Shown here one piece after another: positions 1 through 9,156 of a DNA stretch of 64,000 nt. Both the position numbers and the translations under genes were made by a program. How positions within the stretch are numbered: the first letter of the stretch is position 1; the number at the start of each line of letters is the position of its first letter. The notes beneath the pieces are model-generated. The model saw nothing but the letters and a program-made list of their open reading frames with translations, did no database searches and was not told the origin of the DNA. The DNA is from Sedimenticola selenatireducens DSM 17993 (GTDB lineage Bacteria; Pseudomonadota; Gammaproteobacteria; Chromatiales; Chromatiaceae), in NCBI RefSeq assembly GCF_000428045.1, contig NZ_ATZE01000003.1, positions 58,301 through 122,300 on the forward strand, written 5' to 3'.

Positions 1-296
1 CACTCCATCAGCTTAAGACCCATCATCAGGGACAGCAGGGCAACCTTGGCCGGCAGGCCCATCAGCAGCGGGTAGAGTGAGAGGATCAGTGCCGCACTGG
101 CCAGGGTGATACCAAGCAGTAGCCAGCGGCCGAGCCGCAGGTGCGGCCGATAGAGGCTGGTGACGCGCAACAGGACGACTGCGAAAAACGCCAGGCTGAT
201 GCGCGGGTCCAGCCGGGCAAAATGGGGCGCCACCACCAGCAGTGTGATCAGACTGAGGGAGAGCAACGACCGGTGGTTGAGGGGGGGTGGATTCAT
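1..296 (-). CDS. TgpA-like transglutaminase, N-terminal part (runs off the window)
   Basis: Only the first ~98 codons are inside the window. The ATG (294-296) overlaps the stop of the DUF58 gene as ATGA, which fixes the start. The visible protein opens with about 15 polar residues and then alternating hydrophobic segments with short basic loops, as in the N-terminal membrane domain (DUF3488) of TgpA-type transglutaminases; the catalytic Cys-His-Asp domain would lie beyond the edge. MoxR ATPase - DUF58 - transglutaminase is a well-known conserved gene order, and the context carries most of the assignment. The exact substrate of these transglutaminases is poorly known. Confidence 0.75.
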   Translation of the reverse strand, partial: MNPPPLNHRSLLSLSLITLLVVAPHFARLDPRISLAFFAVVLLRVTSLYRPHLRLGRWLLLGITLASAALILSLYPLLMGLPAKVALLSLMMGLKLME

Positions 297-1240
297 GTCT
301 GCTCACCAAACAGGGCCAGTGCGGCGAGCGCGGCCCGGCGTTGCGCATCGCCCCGGGCCGGCTTCAACTCCAGGTTTGGCAGGCGCAGCCCGAATGCCTG
401 CTGCTGTTCGGTCGCCTCCAGCACCGCCCGACACAGGGCGCTGAGCCGGCTTTCGGTCTCCATCCCGGGGTAATGCCCCCAGTCAATCCATAGCAGATCA
501 GCCCGATCACCGCCGAACTGCTTGGTATGCAGCCCCTGTTCCCGTGCCTGGGCCTTCCAATCGATCTGCCGGGGCGAGTCGCCGGGCCGGTAGCTGCGCA
601 GGCCGATAAAATCATCACTGCCAACCCCCTTGTCTCCATGCGGACTTGGCTGGTAGCTGGACTGGCTGGTGATAGCGGTGTGCGGTCCGGGCGCGGGATA
701 AACCAGGACCTCGCCAGCCAGCTCCAGATAACTCCAGGCATACAGCAGACCGAGTGGATAGCGGGTGCTGAGGGTACAGCGTGGCATGGGTAAACGGCCG
801 CGCCGTTCGGCGCGAGTGGTCAGGCTAAAGGTCTGTTCGCTGTGTGGTGCGAGGTCGCCGGCGACCGGATCACCTGCTGCAAAGTTCAGCAGGACGCCCG
901 GACGTTCATTGTCCCGGGAATTGCTGATCTGGATCTCAAAACAGGCCTGCTGGCCCTTGAATACCGGTGCACTGCGGCCCGGGCGGAGTGTCAGCCCGAG
1001 CAGATTACGCCAGGTGTGCAACATGGCCACCAGACCGAGGCCGGCCAGTAGGAAGGTGAGCAGAAAACCGAGATTGTTGGCATAGTTGATGGAGCCGATC
1101 CACATCAGCAACAGCAGCAGGGCGAAACCGAGGCCCTGACGGGTGGGAATGATGTAAATCTGTTGTGCGCCGACCGTGGCCCTGCCCCGCCCGTCGCTGC
1201 GGCAGCGCCGGATAAACCGCTCCGGGATCTTCAGCCTCAT
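293..1240 (-). CDS. DUF58 family protein (VWA-like), MoxR-associated
   Basis: A 315-residue protein. Two hydrophobic segments at about residues 36-75 anchor the N-terminus. The C-terminal half has the DUF58 signature, a stretch around residues 205-245 reading DDFIGLRSYRPGDSPRQIDW, followed by a VWA-like core containing LLWIDW. It is translationally coupled on both sides: ATGA with moxR upstream and ATGA with the transglutaminase downstream. DUF58 proteins are membrane-linked partners of MoxR AAA+ ATPases, thought to act in assembly or folding of envelope or metal-centre proteins; the client here is unknown. Confidence 0.88.
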   Translation of the reverse strand: MRLKIPERFIRRCRSDGRGRATVGAQQIYIIPTRQGLGFALLLLLMWIGSINYANNLGFLLTFLLAGLGLVAMLHTWRNLLGLTLRPGRSAPVFKGQQACFEIQISNSRDNERPGVLLNFAAGDPVAGDLAPHSEQTFSLTTRAERRGRLPMPRCTLSTRYPLGLLYAWSYLELAGEVLVYPAPGPHTAITSQSSYQPSPHGDKGVGSDDFIGLRSYRPGDSPRQIDWKAQAREQGLHTKQFGGDRADLLWIDWGHYPGMETESRLSALCRAVLEATEQQQAFGLRLPNLELKPARGDAQRRAALAALALFGEQT

Positions 1241-2154
1241 GGCAGCGGCACGGATTCCAGCAGAAACTGCGCCAGCCCCTGCCCCTCGGCCACGCCGGTG
1301 TCACTGCCGGAGTGTAGCCGATGGGCGACGGTGGCACTGAGCACCGCCTGCACATCTTCGGGTAGCACCTGCGCATGACCGGCCTGCAGCGCCCAGGCGC
1401 GGGCGCTGTTGATCAGGGCGAGGCCGGCACGGGGTGACAGTCCGTGATGGAAGCGCGGACTGTTGCGGCTGAATTTGAGCAGGGCCTGGATGTAATCCAG
1501 CAAAGCATTCGACACATGGACCTGGATTACCTGCTGCTGCAGGTCGCGCAGCTGTTCCAGGGTCAGGCAGGGGGTGAGCTGTTCCAGCAGACTGCGTCGG
1601 TCCTCGCCACTCAGCAGTATCCGCTCCGCCCGCTCATCCGGATAACCGATATGGATACGCATCAGGAAACGGTCCAGTTGCGACTCCGGCAGCGGGAAGG
1701 TGCCGATCTGGTGGGCCGGGTTCTGGGTGGCAATGACGAAGAACGGTTGTGGCAGGTTGCGGGTCATGCCGTCGCTGGTTACCTGTCGCTCCTCCATCGC
1801 TTCCAGCAATGCGCTCTGTGCCTTGGGTGTGGCTCGGTTGATCTCATCCGCCAGCAGTAACTGGGTGAACACCGGTCCCGGATGAAACTGGAATGATTCG
1901 TCGCCCCGATGGTATACCGAGACGCCGATGATATCCGCCGGCAACAGGTCGCTGGTGAACTGGATGCGCTGATACTGCAGTCCCAGCAGCCGGGCCAGGG
2001 TGTGGGCCAGGGTGGTCTTGCCGACCCCGGGCAGATCCTCGATCAGCAGATGGCCGTTGGCCAGCAGACAGGTCAGGGCCAGCCGCAGGGTCTGCTCCTT
2101 GCCGACAATGATTTTACCCGCTTGCATCACCGCCTCATCCAGCAACTGCTTCAT
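1237..2154 (-). CDS. MoxR-family AAA+ ATPase
   Basis: A 305-residue cytoplasmic AAA+ ATPase. It has a Walker A motif GVGKTTLAHTLA, a Walker B region LLADEINRATPKAQSALLEA, and sensor 1 in the segment containing ATQNP. I chose the ATG at 2152-2154 because a GGGAG Shine-Dalgarno lies 7 bases upstream; a longer frame to 2226 adds a non-conserved N-terminal stretch. It is the first gene of the moxR-DUF58-transglutaminase operon. MoxR proteins act as chaperone-like ATPases with VWA partners, consistent with the coupled DUF58 gene. Confidence 0.92.
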   Translation of the reverse strand: MKQLLDEAVMQAGKIIVGKEQTLRLALTCLLANGHLLIEDLPGVGKTTLAHTLARLLGLQYQRIQFTSDLLPADIIGVSVYHRGDESFQFHPGPVFTQLLLADEINRATPKAQSALLEAMEERQVTSDGMTRNLPQPFFVIATQNPAHQIGTFPLPESQLDRFLMRIHIGYPDERAERILLSGEDRRSLLEQLTPCLTLEQLRDLQQQVIQVHVSNALLDYIQALLKFSRNSPRFHHGLSPRAGLALINSARAWALQAGHAQVLPEDVQAVLSATVAHRLHSGSDTGVAEGQGLAQFLLESVPLP

Positions 2155-2683
2155 AGCCACTCCCGTTTTTTTGATAGCTGGAAGAGTACCAGCTTTTTGT
2201 GGGCTTCCAGACAATGTGATTCCCATAGCGTCGACCGGTTAGGAAAAACAGACACCCGTATCCGGTTTGGATTCGTCAAATCACTCGCAATTTTTTAGAC
2301 TCGGAATAATTTGACCAGTGTAAACGGGGTTTTCACTGCCTGAAAAATTCCCCATATACTGCACAGCAGCAGCGGCTGGAAGCCGCGTCTTTGCTCAATT
2401 CAGCACATCCTTATCTACTAACATGCTGCAAATGCAACATAGCTTTTTTTAATTGTTGCAAAGCGAATTCTGATTATCGCCGGTTCAGTTCCAGGACTAG
2501 GATGGGTCCGTTTGCCAGTGTCGGGTTCAGATATCTCAGAGTAAATCGAACCGTAGCTTGCGGTGACCATAATAATCAGACACTGCAGGAACCTCTGCCT
2601 GGCAAGCAGTTGCCGGGTTATATCCCTATCACCATAACCAAAATGGCCCGGCCTTAAATCAAAAACGATTTTTGGAGGTATAC
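2155..2683. other. 529-bp intergenic region between divergent moxR and hppA
   Basis: No convincing gene. The ORF near 2391-2657 has no family resemblance and no good ribosome site. The stretch contains the candidate hppA promoter (2332-2360) and, just downstream of it, a small perfect hairpin GCGGCT-GGA-AGCCGC at 2372-2386. The resulting hppA leader of about 315 bases is unusually long, but I recognise no riboswitch in it. Confidence 0.5.
2332..2360 (+). promoter_or_regulatory. Candidate sigma-70 promoter for hppA
   Basis: TTCACT (2332-2337, 4/6 to the -35 consensus), a 17-bp spacer and TATACT (2355-2360, 5/6 to the -10 consensus). It points toward hppA about 325 bp downstream. This is pattern matching only. 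Confidence 0.45.
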
Positions 2684-4705
2684 ATGACATCGGGTCTTGT
2701 TTTTGCACTGTTATGCGCCGTCGGGGCAATCGCCTACGGCGTCTATTCCATCCGCTGGCTGTTGGCCAAGCCGGAGGGATCGGAAGAGATGCGCAGTATC
2801 AGCCTGGCGATCCAGGAGGGGGCATCGGCCTACCTCAATCGTCAGTACATGGCGATCAGCATTGTCGGGGTGATCCTGTTTGGGGTGATCTTCGTGCTGC
2901 TCAACTCCACCACCGCGGTCGGTTTTGCCATCGGCGCCATCTTCTCCGGCCTGGCCGGATATATCGGTATGCATATCTCGGTGCGGGCCAATTCACGCAC
3001 CACCGAAGCGGCCAAGACCGGACTCAATGCGGCGTTGGCCGTGGCCTTCCGGGGCGGCGCCATCACCGGTCTGCTGGTGGTGGGTCTCGGCCTGCTGGCG
3101 GTGGCCGGTTTTTATGGCTGGCTGCTCAGCATGACCCCGGTGGGTGAGCCGGTAAAGCTGGCCCCGTTGATCGGTCTGGCCTTTGGTGGCTCGCTGATCT
3201 CCATCTTCGCCCGTCTGGGTGGCGGTATCTTCACCAAGGGAGCGGATGTGGGTGCCGATCTGGTGGGCAAGGTGGAAGCCGGCATCCCCGAAGATGATCC
3301 GCGCAATCCGGCGGTGATTGCTGATAACGTGGGCGACAATGTGGGTGACTGCGCCGGTATGGCGGCCGACCTGTTCGAGACCTATGCGGTGACCACCATC
3401 GCCACCATGATGCTGGGTGCGCTGATATTTGCGGACAATCCCAACGCGGCCCTGCTGCCGCTGGTGCTGGGTGGGATCTCCATCATCACTTCGATCATCG
3501 GTACCTTCTTTGTCTCGGTAAAGGAAGGCGGCAAGATCATGAATGCGCTATACCGCGCCCTGGGTGTCTCGGCCATTCTGTCGGCCATCGCCTTCTATCC
3601 GGTAACCCAGTGGCTGATGGGCAGTGATGCCACCTATGCGGTGATGGATCTGTACAGCGCGGCCCTGATCGGACTGATCATTACCGCTGCGCTGGTGATG
3701 ATCACGGACTACTACACCTCGACCGACTATCGGCCGGTGCGTCTGCTGGCGGCGGCCTCCACCACCGGTCACGGCACCAACATCATCGCCGGCCTGGCGC
3801 TCTCCATGCGCTCCACGGCGGCTCCGCTGGTGGTTATCTGCGCCGGTATCCTGGTCTCCTATTCCATGGCCGGGCTGTACGGTATCGCCATTGCCGCCAC
3901 CTCCATGCTGTCAATGACCGGGATCATCGTCGCCATCGATGCCTACGGACCGATCACCGACAATGCCGGCGGTATTGCCGAGATGGCCAACCTGCCCAAC
4001 GAGGTGCGCAACACCACCGATGAGCTGGATGCCGTGGGCAACACCACCAAGGCGGTGACCAAGGGCTACGCTATCGGTTCCGCGGCGTTGGCGGCCCTGG
4101 TGCTGTTTGCAGACTATACCCGGGAACTGGCGCAGCATACCGGTGAGGCTCTGACCTTCGACCTCTCCAACCATCTGGTAATTGTCGGATTGTTTATCGG
4201 CGGCCTGGTGCCCTACCTGTTCGGCGCCATGGCGATGGAAGCGGTAGGTCGTGCAGCGGGTGGCATCGTGCGCGAGGTGCGGCGCCAGTTCAAGGAGATT
4301 CCCGGTATCATGGACGGCAGCGCAAAACCGGACTACTCCCGCGCCGTCGACATGCTGACCAAGTCAGCCATCAAGGAGATGGTGCTCCCTTCCCTGCTGC
4401 CGATTGCCGTGCCGCTAGCGGTGGGCCTGATGCTGGGTCCGCAAGCGCTGGGCGGAGTGTTGCTGGGTTCCATCATCACTGGCCTGTTTGTCGCTATCTC
4501 CATGACCACCGGTGGTGGCGCCTGGGATAATGCCAAGAAGTTTATTGAAGATGACAACCATGGCGGCAAGGGCTCCGAGGCGCACAAGGCATCGGTCACC
4601 GGCGATACAGTGGGTGATCCCTACAAGGACACCGCTGGTCCCGCCATCAACCCGTTGATCAAGATCATCAACATCGTGGCACTGATGATCGTACCCTTAA
4701 TGTAA
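2684..4705 (+). CDS. hppA: Membrane-bound proton-translocating pyrophosphatase (K+-independent type)
   Basis: A 673-residue polytopic membrane protein of about 16 TM helices that couples PPi hydrolysis to ion pumping across the inner membrane. The catalytic signature [18 protein letters not shown] is present, followed by EDDPRNPAV and [12 protein letters not shown]. The diagnostic position in GNTTKA is Lys, which in this family marks K+-independent H+ pumps (K+-dependent and Na+ pumping forms carry Ala there). The start at 2684 follows GGAGG at 2673-2677; an in-frame ATG at 2672 has no ribosome site. In sulfur oxidisers the enzyme typically salvages energy from biosynthetic PPi. Followed by a nested hairpin and a small gene. 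Confidence 0.97.
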   Translation: MTSGLVFALLCAVGAIAYGVYSIRWLLAKPEGSEEMRSISLAIQEGASAYLNRQYMAISIVGVILFGVIFVLLNSTTAVGFAIGAIFSGLAGYIGMHISVRANSRTTEAAKTGLNAALAVAFRGGAITGLLVVGLGLLAVAGFYGWLLSMTPVGEPVKLAPLIGLAFGGSLISIFARLGGGIFTKGADVGADLVGKVEAGIPEDDPRNPAVIADNVGDNVGDCAGMAADLFETYAVTTIATMMLGALIFADNPNAALLPLVLGGISIITSIIGTFFVSVKEGGKIMNALYRALGVSAILSAIAFYPVTQWLMGSDATYAVMDLYSAALIGLIITAALVMITDYYTSTDYRPVRLLAAASTTGHGTNIIAGLALSMRSTAAPLVVICAGILVSYSMAGLYGIAIAATSMLSMTGIIVAIDAYGPITDNAGGIAEMANLPNEVRNTTDELDAVGNTTKAVTKGYAIGSAALAALVLFADYTRELAQHTGEALTFDLSNHLVIVGLFIGGLVPYLFGAMAMEAVGRAAGGIVREVRRQFKEIPGIMDGSAKPDYSRAVDMLTKSAIKEMVLPSLLPIAVPLAVGLMLGPQALGGVLLGSIITGLFVAISMTTGGGAWDNAKKFIEDDNHGGKGSEAHKASVTGDTVGDPYKDTAGPAINPLIKIINIVALMIVPLM

Positions 4706-4712
4706 TCGCATG

Positions 4713-4753
4713 CCGGGAAGTCTGGCCGGGTGTCCCCGGCCAACGCTTCCCGG
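4713..4753 (+). terminator. Nested inverted repeat between hppA and the small downstream gene
   Basis: Outer arms CCGGGAAG (4713-4720) and CTTCCCGG (4746-4753) enclose a perfect inner stem TGGCCGGG (4723-4730) / CCCGGCCA (4735-4742) with a 4-base TGTC loop. There is no T-tract, so this is more likely an mRNA-stabilising or attenuating structure than a simple terminator. The ribosome site of the next gene begins just after it. Confidence 0.6.
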
Positions 4754-4769
4754 AACAGGAGGAAACACC

Positions 4770-4997
4770 ATGGGCAAAGTCAGAATTCAACTGGCACCGG
4801 AGATCGAGTTCAAGATGGAGCTGGAGGTGCCGGAAGTGGAGTCCGGCACCCGCGACTATGATGTGCAGCAGCACAAGACAGAGGTGTATGCGGAGTTTGA
4901 ACGGCGGCTGAAAGCCGCCTTCCCGGAAGGCTACCGGATGCATACCTTCGAATTCGGCCTGGATACAGGCTGGCACGAGGAGCTGTCCGAGAGTTGA
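4770..4997 (+). CDS. Small acidic protein of unknown function
   Basis: A 75-residue soluble protein starting MGKVRIQLAPEIEFKMELEV, charged and acidic, with no signal peptide, membrane segment or cysteine. The ATG at 4770 is preceded by AGGAGG with good spacing, so translation is well supported. It lies 64 bp behind hppA and is followed by a clear terminator, so it is probably co-transcribed with the pyrophosphatase. I do not recognise the family. Confidence 0.7.
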   Translation: MGKVRIQLAPEIEFKMELEVPEVESGTRDYDVQQHKTEVYAEFERRLKAAFPEGYRMHTFEFGLDTGWHEELSES

Positions 4998-5006
4998 GCG
5001 GTAGCG

Positions 5007-5033
5007 ACCCCGGCCACCTTCCGTGGCCGGGGT
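5007..5033 (+). terminator. Terminator hairpin after hppA operon
   Basis: A perfect 11-bp stem ACCCCGGCCAC / GTGGCCGGGGT with a CTTCC loop, followed by a modest T-run (ATTTTT) about 12 bases on. It sits 9 bases after the stop of the small gene. Confidence 0.75.
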
Positions 5034-5297
5034 AGGCTATCAACCATTTTTCCCCTTCCCCTCCCGACACCCAGGCCGCCGGTTCCCTGCCCGGTTTGTC
5101 CCTATCAGGGTTGTCTGGTTTCAGCCCACTGTTTGTAGCGGTACACTAGCGGACTGTTTCTGTGCCAGGCGGCACAGGTGGCGTCTCCTTATCGCAATTC
5201 AAATTCACTTTGATGCGGTTATCGACGCGCAGCGGCGATTGGCGGCAATCCCTGTCGCGACAGCAAATTTTGTCCAGGATGGAGCGGAGGAGCCCGC
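5034..5297. other. Intergenic region before the ABC exporter operon
   Basis: No gene seen. A GGTACACTAGC string at 5138-5148 also occurs before mnmG (10310-10320) and contains a plausible -10 (TACACT), but I could not find a convincing -35 for either copy. Confidence 0.35.
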
Positions 5298-6317
5298 GTG
5301 AAAAAAGCATTGCTGATGTTGTCCCTGATCGCCCTGTTGGGGGCCGGGGGTTGGTTCTGGTGGTCAAACGGCAGTGCGCCGACGGTTACGGGAGAGCTGA
5401 ACCTCTATGGAAACATCGAGGTTCGCCTGGTCAACCTGGCCTTCAATGCCAATGGACGCATTGTCGACATGACGGTGTCTGAAGGCGCCCGGGTGCAGCC
5501 GGGACAACCGCTTGCCCAACTGGAGACCAGTCAACTTGAGGCACTGCGCAATGCGGCTGCCTCCCGGGTCGAGGCGCAGCAGCAGCAGGTGAATGCCCTG
5601 CTGGCCGGTACCCGTCCGGAGGAGATCGACAAGCTGCGTGCCGAACTGCAGGAGGCGCGGGCCCAGTCGCTGAACGCCCGACGCAGCCTTCAGCGGCAGC
5701 AGGATCTGGCACAAAAGGGCCTGGCATCTCCCCAGGATCTGGACAACGCCAGGACCGTGGCCGAGGCGGCTGTAGCCAGGGTGCACGCAGTGGAGGCCGG
5801 ACTGGCACTCGCGGTTGCCGGGCCGCGCGCCGAGGATGTGGCGGCCGCCCAGGCTACCCTGAGCGCCCTGCAAGCAGACCTGGCACTGGCCGAACGAAAC
5901 CTGGCCGAGGCGGCCTTGCACGCCCCGGCGGCCGGGGTGATCCAGAGCCGTATTTTGGAGCCGGGAGACATGGCCTCGTCACAGCGTCCGGTCTATACCC
6001 TGGCGCTGACCGAACCGCTGTGGGCGAGGGTCTATGTGGATGGGCCCCATCTCGGGCGGATTCGCCAGGGCATGCCGGCCGCGGTCAGTAGCGACAGCTT
6101 TCCCGACAAACAGTACTCTGGCTGGGTCGGCTATATCTCCCCCAGCGCCGAGTTCACACCCAAGCAGGTACAGACCGAAGAGGTGCGCGCCGACCTGGTT
6201 TACCAGGTTCATGTGTTCGTCTGTAATCCCCAGGATGAACTGCGTCTGGGCATGCCGGTGACGGTCATGCTGGATCTTGACCGGGAACCCGTCGCGACTC
6301 CCGGTTGCGGTCAATAG
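5298..6317 (+). CDS. HlyD-family membrane fusion protein (YbhG-like)
   Basis: 339 residues. An N-terminal signal anchor (residues 2-22), a lipoyl-like half-motif around residues 35-75, a long alpha-hairpin coiled coil (about 75-200, rich in Ala/Gln/Glu/Arg heptads), the second lipoyl half (EAALHAPAAGVIQSR) and a beta-barrel region. It starts with GTG at 5298, 7 bases after GGAGG. It would bridge the inner-membrane ABC exporter encoded next to an outer-membrane channel not present in this window. Gene order HlyD - double ATPase - two permeases matches E. coli ybhGFSR; the substrate is not deducible. Confidence 0.9.
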   Translation: MKKALLMLSLIALLGAGGWFWWSNGSAPTVTGELNLYGNIEVRLVNLAFNANGRIVDMTVSEGARVQPGQPLAQLETSQLEALRNAAASRVEAQQQQVNALLAGTRPEEIDKLRAELQEARAQSLNARRSLQRQQDLAQKGLASPQDLDNARTVAEAAVARVHAVEAGLALAVAGPRAEDVAAAQATLSALQADLALAERNLAEAALHAPAAGVIQSRILEPGDMASSQRPVYTLALTEPLWARVYVDGPHLGRIRQGMPAAVSSDSFPDKQYSGWVGYISPSAEFTPKQVQTEEVRADLVYQVHVFVCNPQDELRLGMPVTVMLDLDREPVATPGCGQ

Positions 6318-6328
6318 GCGCGACAACC

Positions 6329-8047
6329 ATGTCGAAGCCGGTCATGGAAGTCGATGTACTCTCCAAGTCGTTCCGACTGCCCGGGCGCACGGTTCAGGCG
6401 CTGCGGGATATCAATCTGCAGGTGGCGGCCGGCGTGGTAACCGGACTGATCGGACCGGACGGTGCCGGCAAGACCACCCTGATGCGTCTGGCTGCCGGCC
6501 TGTTGCTGCCGGATAGCGGGACCATCCGGGTGCTCGGACAGGATGTTGCCAGCGAGTCGCTGGCGGTGCAATCACAGATCGGCTACATGCCGCAGCGGTT
6601 TGGTCTGTATGAGGATCTGTCGGTGCAGGAGAATCTGGACCTGTATGCCGACCTGCAGAACGTGCCACCCGCCAACAGGCGGGAGCGCTACGACGAGCTG
6701 CTCAACATGACCGGCCTGGGCAGGTTTACCCGGCGCCTGGCCGGACAGCTGTCCGGCGGTATGAAACAGAAACTGGGCCTGGCCTGCACCCTGGTGCGTT
6801 CGCCCCGGCTGCTGCTGCTGGATGAACCGACGGTCGGGGTAGACCCGCTATCGCGCCGCGAGCTCTGGTCGATCGTCTACCGCCTGGTGGAGCAGGAGGG
6901 CATGAGCGTGCTGCTGAGCACCGCCTATCTGGATGAGGCGGAACGCTGCGCCGAGGTGATCCTGTTGCACCAGGGCGAGGTGGTGGGGCATGACCGGCCG
7001 GCGGCCTTCAGCGAACCGCTGCGGGGTCGCAGCTTCAGGGTGCGGCAGGCCGATACACTGCCGCGCCGACTGCAGGCCCGCCTGGCGAAGTTGCCGGACG
7101 TATTCGATGCCACGGTTCAGGGGCAGGCGGTGCGGCTGGTGATGCAGCATGCCGAACCACCGAAACTGGATGCCGACGACCTCTCGGGTGCGCACTGCGA
7201 GGCGGTGTCCCCCCGCTTCGAGGACGGGTTCATCGATCTGTTGCGTGACAGCGGGTCCCTTCAGCAGGTCCTGCGACCCGTACCGCATGAGGTCACGCCC
7301 GGTGACGCCATCAGCGTGTCCGGACTGACCCGGCGGTTTGGTGATTTCGTGGCGGTTCGGAATGTAAGTTTCGCCGTGGCTGCCGGTGAAGTGTTCGGCC
7401 TGCTCGGTGCCAATGGCGCCGGCAAGACCACCACCTTCCGCATGCTCTGTGGCCTGTTGCCAGTGAGTGGTGGTGAAGTCAGTGTGGCCGGGGTGGACCT
7501 GCGGCGGGCGCCGGCCGCAGCGCGTGCTCGTATCGGCTACATGTCGCAGAAATTCTCCCTCTACGGAAACCTCACCGTGCAACAGAATCTGGAGTTTTTC
7601 AGTCGGGCCTATGGTCTGCGCGGCGCGCGGCGCCGGGAACGCATGGCCTGGGCGCTGCGTGAACTGGATCTGGCGGGCTTTGTCGGCGCCGCCAGTGGCG
7701 ACCTGCCGCTGGGTTACAAGCAGCGTCTGGCGCTGGCCTGCGCGCTGATGCATGAACCGGATATCCTGTTTTTGGACGAACCGACCTCCGGGGTCGACCC
7801 CCTGGCCCGGCGCGAGTTCTGGTCGCACATCAACGCCTTGGCCGATGCCGGGGTGGCGGTACTGGTGACCACCCATTTCATGGAGGAGGCGGAGTACTGC
7901 GACCGCCTGGCAATCATGGCGGAGGGTGAGATACTGGCCTTGGGCACGCCGGCCGAGGTGAAGGCCAGGTCGCTCGGCAGTGAGGCGTCGGACGCTACCA
8001 TGGAAGCGGCCTTTATCGCCCTGATCGAAGATGGAGAGGCGGCGTGA
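6329..8047 (+). CDS. ABC transporter, two fused ATPase domains (YbhF-like)
   Basis: 572 residues with two complete nucleotide-binding domains. The first has Walker A GPDGAGKTT, signature LSGGMKQKLGLAC and Walker B LLLLDEPTVGVDP. The second (from about residue 325) has Walker A GANGAGKTTT, a non-canonical signature LPLGYKQRLALAC and Walker B ILFLDEPTSGVDP. The variant second signature is usual for the YbhF / drug-export ATPase group. The start at 6329 follows the HlyD stop by 11 bp with no strong ribosome site; the ATG at 6344 is an alternative. The stop overlaps the next start. Confidence 0.93.
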   Translation: MSKPVMEVDVLSKSFRLPGRTVQALRDINLQVAAGVVTGLIGPDGAGKTTLMRLAAGLLLPDSGTIRVLGQDVASESLAVQSQIGYMPQRFGLYEDLSVQENLDLYADLQNVPPANRRERYDELLNMTGLGRFTRRLAGQLSGGMKQKLGLACTLVRSPRLLLLDEPTVGVDPLSRRELWSIVYRLVEQEGMSVLLSTAYLDEAERCAEVILLHQGEVVGHDRPAAFSEPLRGRSFRVRQADTLPRRLQARLAKLPDVFDATVQGQAVRLVMQHAEPPKLDADDLSGAHCEAVSPRFEDGFIDLLRDSGSLQQVLRPVPHEVTPGDAISVSGLTRRFGDFVAVRNVSFAVAAGEVFGLLGANGAGKTTTFRMLCGLLPVSGGEVSVAGVDLRRAPAAARARIGYMSQKFSLYGNLTVQQNLEFFSRAYGLRGARRRERMAWALRELDLAGFVGAASGDLPLGYKQRLALACALMHEPDILFLDEPTSGVDPLARREFWSHINALADAGVAVLVTTHFMEEAEYCDRLAIMAEGEILALGTPAEVKARSLGSEASDATMEAAFIALIEDGEAA

Positions 8048-9156
8048 ACCGGCGGGTCCGTGGTCTGTTGCGCAAGGAGTTCCTGCAGGTGCTGCGTGAT
8101 CCCAGCAGTATTGCAATCGCCTTTCTGATGCCGGCGTTTCTGCTGCTGCTGTTCGGCTACGGGGTGTCGATGGATGCCACGGATGTACCCCTTGGCCTGG
8201 TGGTGGAGCAACCGAGTGCCGAGGCGGAAAGCTTCATCGGGGTGTTCCGGCACTCGCGCTATTTTTCACCCCGACGTTTTCCCGATCGGGCCGCTGCCCA
8301 GCAGGCGCTTGGTGCCGGCCAGGTGGATGGCGTGGTGGTGCTCCCCGGCGACTTCGCGGCGCGTCTGCGGGGCGAGGTGGGCGCGCCCATCCAGCTGATC
8401 GTCAATGGTGTGAATGCCAATTCGGCGCGCCTGCTGCAGGGCTATGTCGAGGGCGCCTGGCGTAATTGGCTGGAGCGGGAACTGGGTGCCCGGGCCCGGC
8501 CGCTGGGCCAGCCGGTGATGCTGCAACCACGGATCTGGTTCAATCCGGGGCTGCGCAGCCGCAACTATCTGGTACCCGGTCTGGTGGCGATCAATATGAC
8601 CCTGGTGGGTGCGCTGCTGACCGCCCTGGTGATGGCCCGTGAGTGGGAGCGCGGCACCCTGGAGGCCATGCTGGTGACCCCGGTCAGCATGCGCGAGGTG
8701 CTGATCGGCAAGGTGCTCCCCTACTTTGTGCTGGGCATGGGCGGCATGGCTCTCTCCGTGGCCATGGCCCTGTGGCTGTTCCTGGTGCCGTTGCGCGGTT
8801 CGTTCTGGGTGCTGACCGCCTGTTCGGCGCTCTATCTGCTGGTCGCCCTGGGCATGGGGTTGCTGATTTCCGTGACTACCCGCAACCAGTTTGTGGCGGG
8901 CATGGTGGCCATCGTCGCCACCTTTCTGCCGGCCTTCCTGCTCTCCGGCATGCTGTTTGATATCGACTCCATGCCTGCCGCCGTGCAGTGGATTACCCAT
9001 CTGGTCGCCGCGCGCTATTTTGTCGCCATCCTGCAGACCCTGTTCCTGGCCGGTGATGTCTGGGGGGTGATTGTGCCCAATTCCCTGGCGCTGCTGGCGA
9101 TGGCGCTGCTGTTCCTCGGCCTGGCGCGCCGGCGCATGCACAAGCGGCTGGAGTGA
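8044..9156 (+). CDS. ABC-2 type permease (YbhS-like)
   Basis: 370 residues. One N-terminal TM helix, a large periplasmic domain (about residues 45-180) and five C-terminal TM helices, the ABC-2 membrane architecture. The start (GTG at 8044) overlaps the ATPase stop. The segment MAREWERGTLEAMLVTPV is the conserved cytoplasmic coupling element of this family. Paired with the next gene to form a heterodimeric permease. Confidence 0.92.
   Translation: MNRRVRGLLRKEFLQVLRDPSSIAIAFLMPAFLLLLFGYGVSMDATDVPLGLVVEQPSAEAESFIGVFRHSRYFSPRRFPDRAAAQQALGAGQVDGVVVLPGDFAARLRGEVGAPIQLIVNGVNANSARLLQGYVEGAWRNWLERELGARARPLGQPVMLQPRIWFNPGLRSRNYLVPGLVAINMTLVGALLTALVMAREWERGTLEAMLVTPVSMREVLIGKVLPYFVLGMGGMALSVAMALWLFLVPLRGSFWVLTACSALYLLVALGMGLLISVTTRNQFVAGMVAIVATFLPAFLLSGMLFDIDSMPAAVQWITHLVAARYFVAILQTLFLAGDVWGVIVPNSLALLAMALLFLGLARRRMHKRLE

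Noticed and set aside
6848..8116. 422-codon minus-strand ORF opposite the fused ABC ATPase
   Set aside because: Antisense shadow; the plus-strand frame has two full sets of ATPase motifs.
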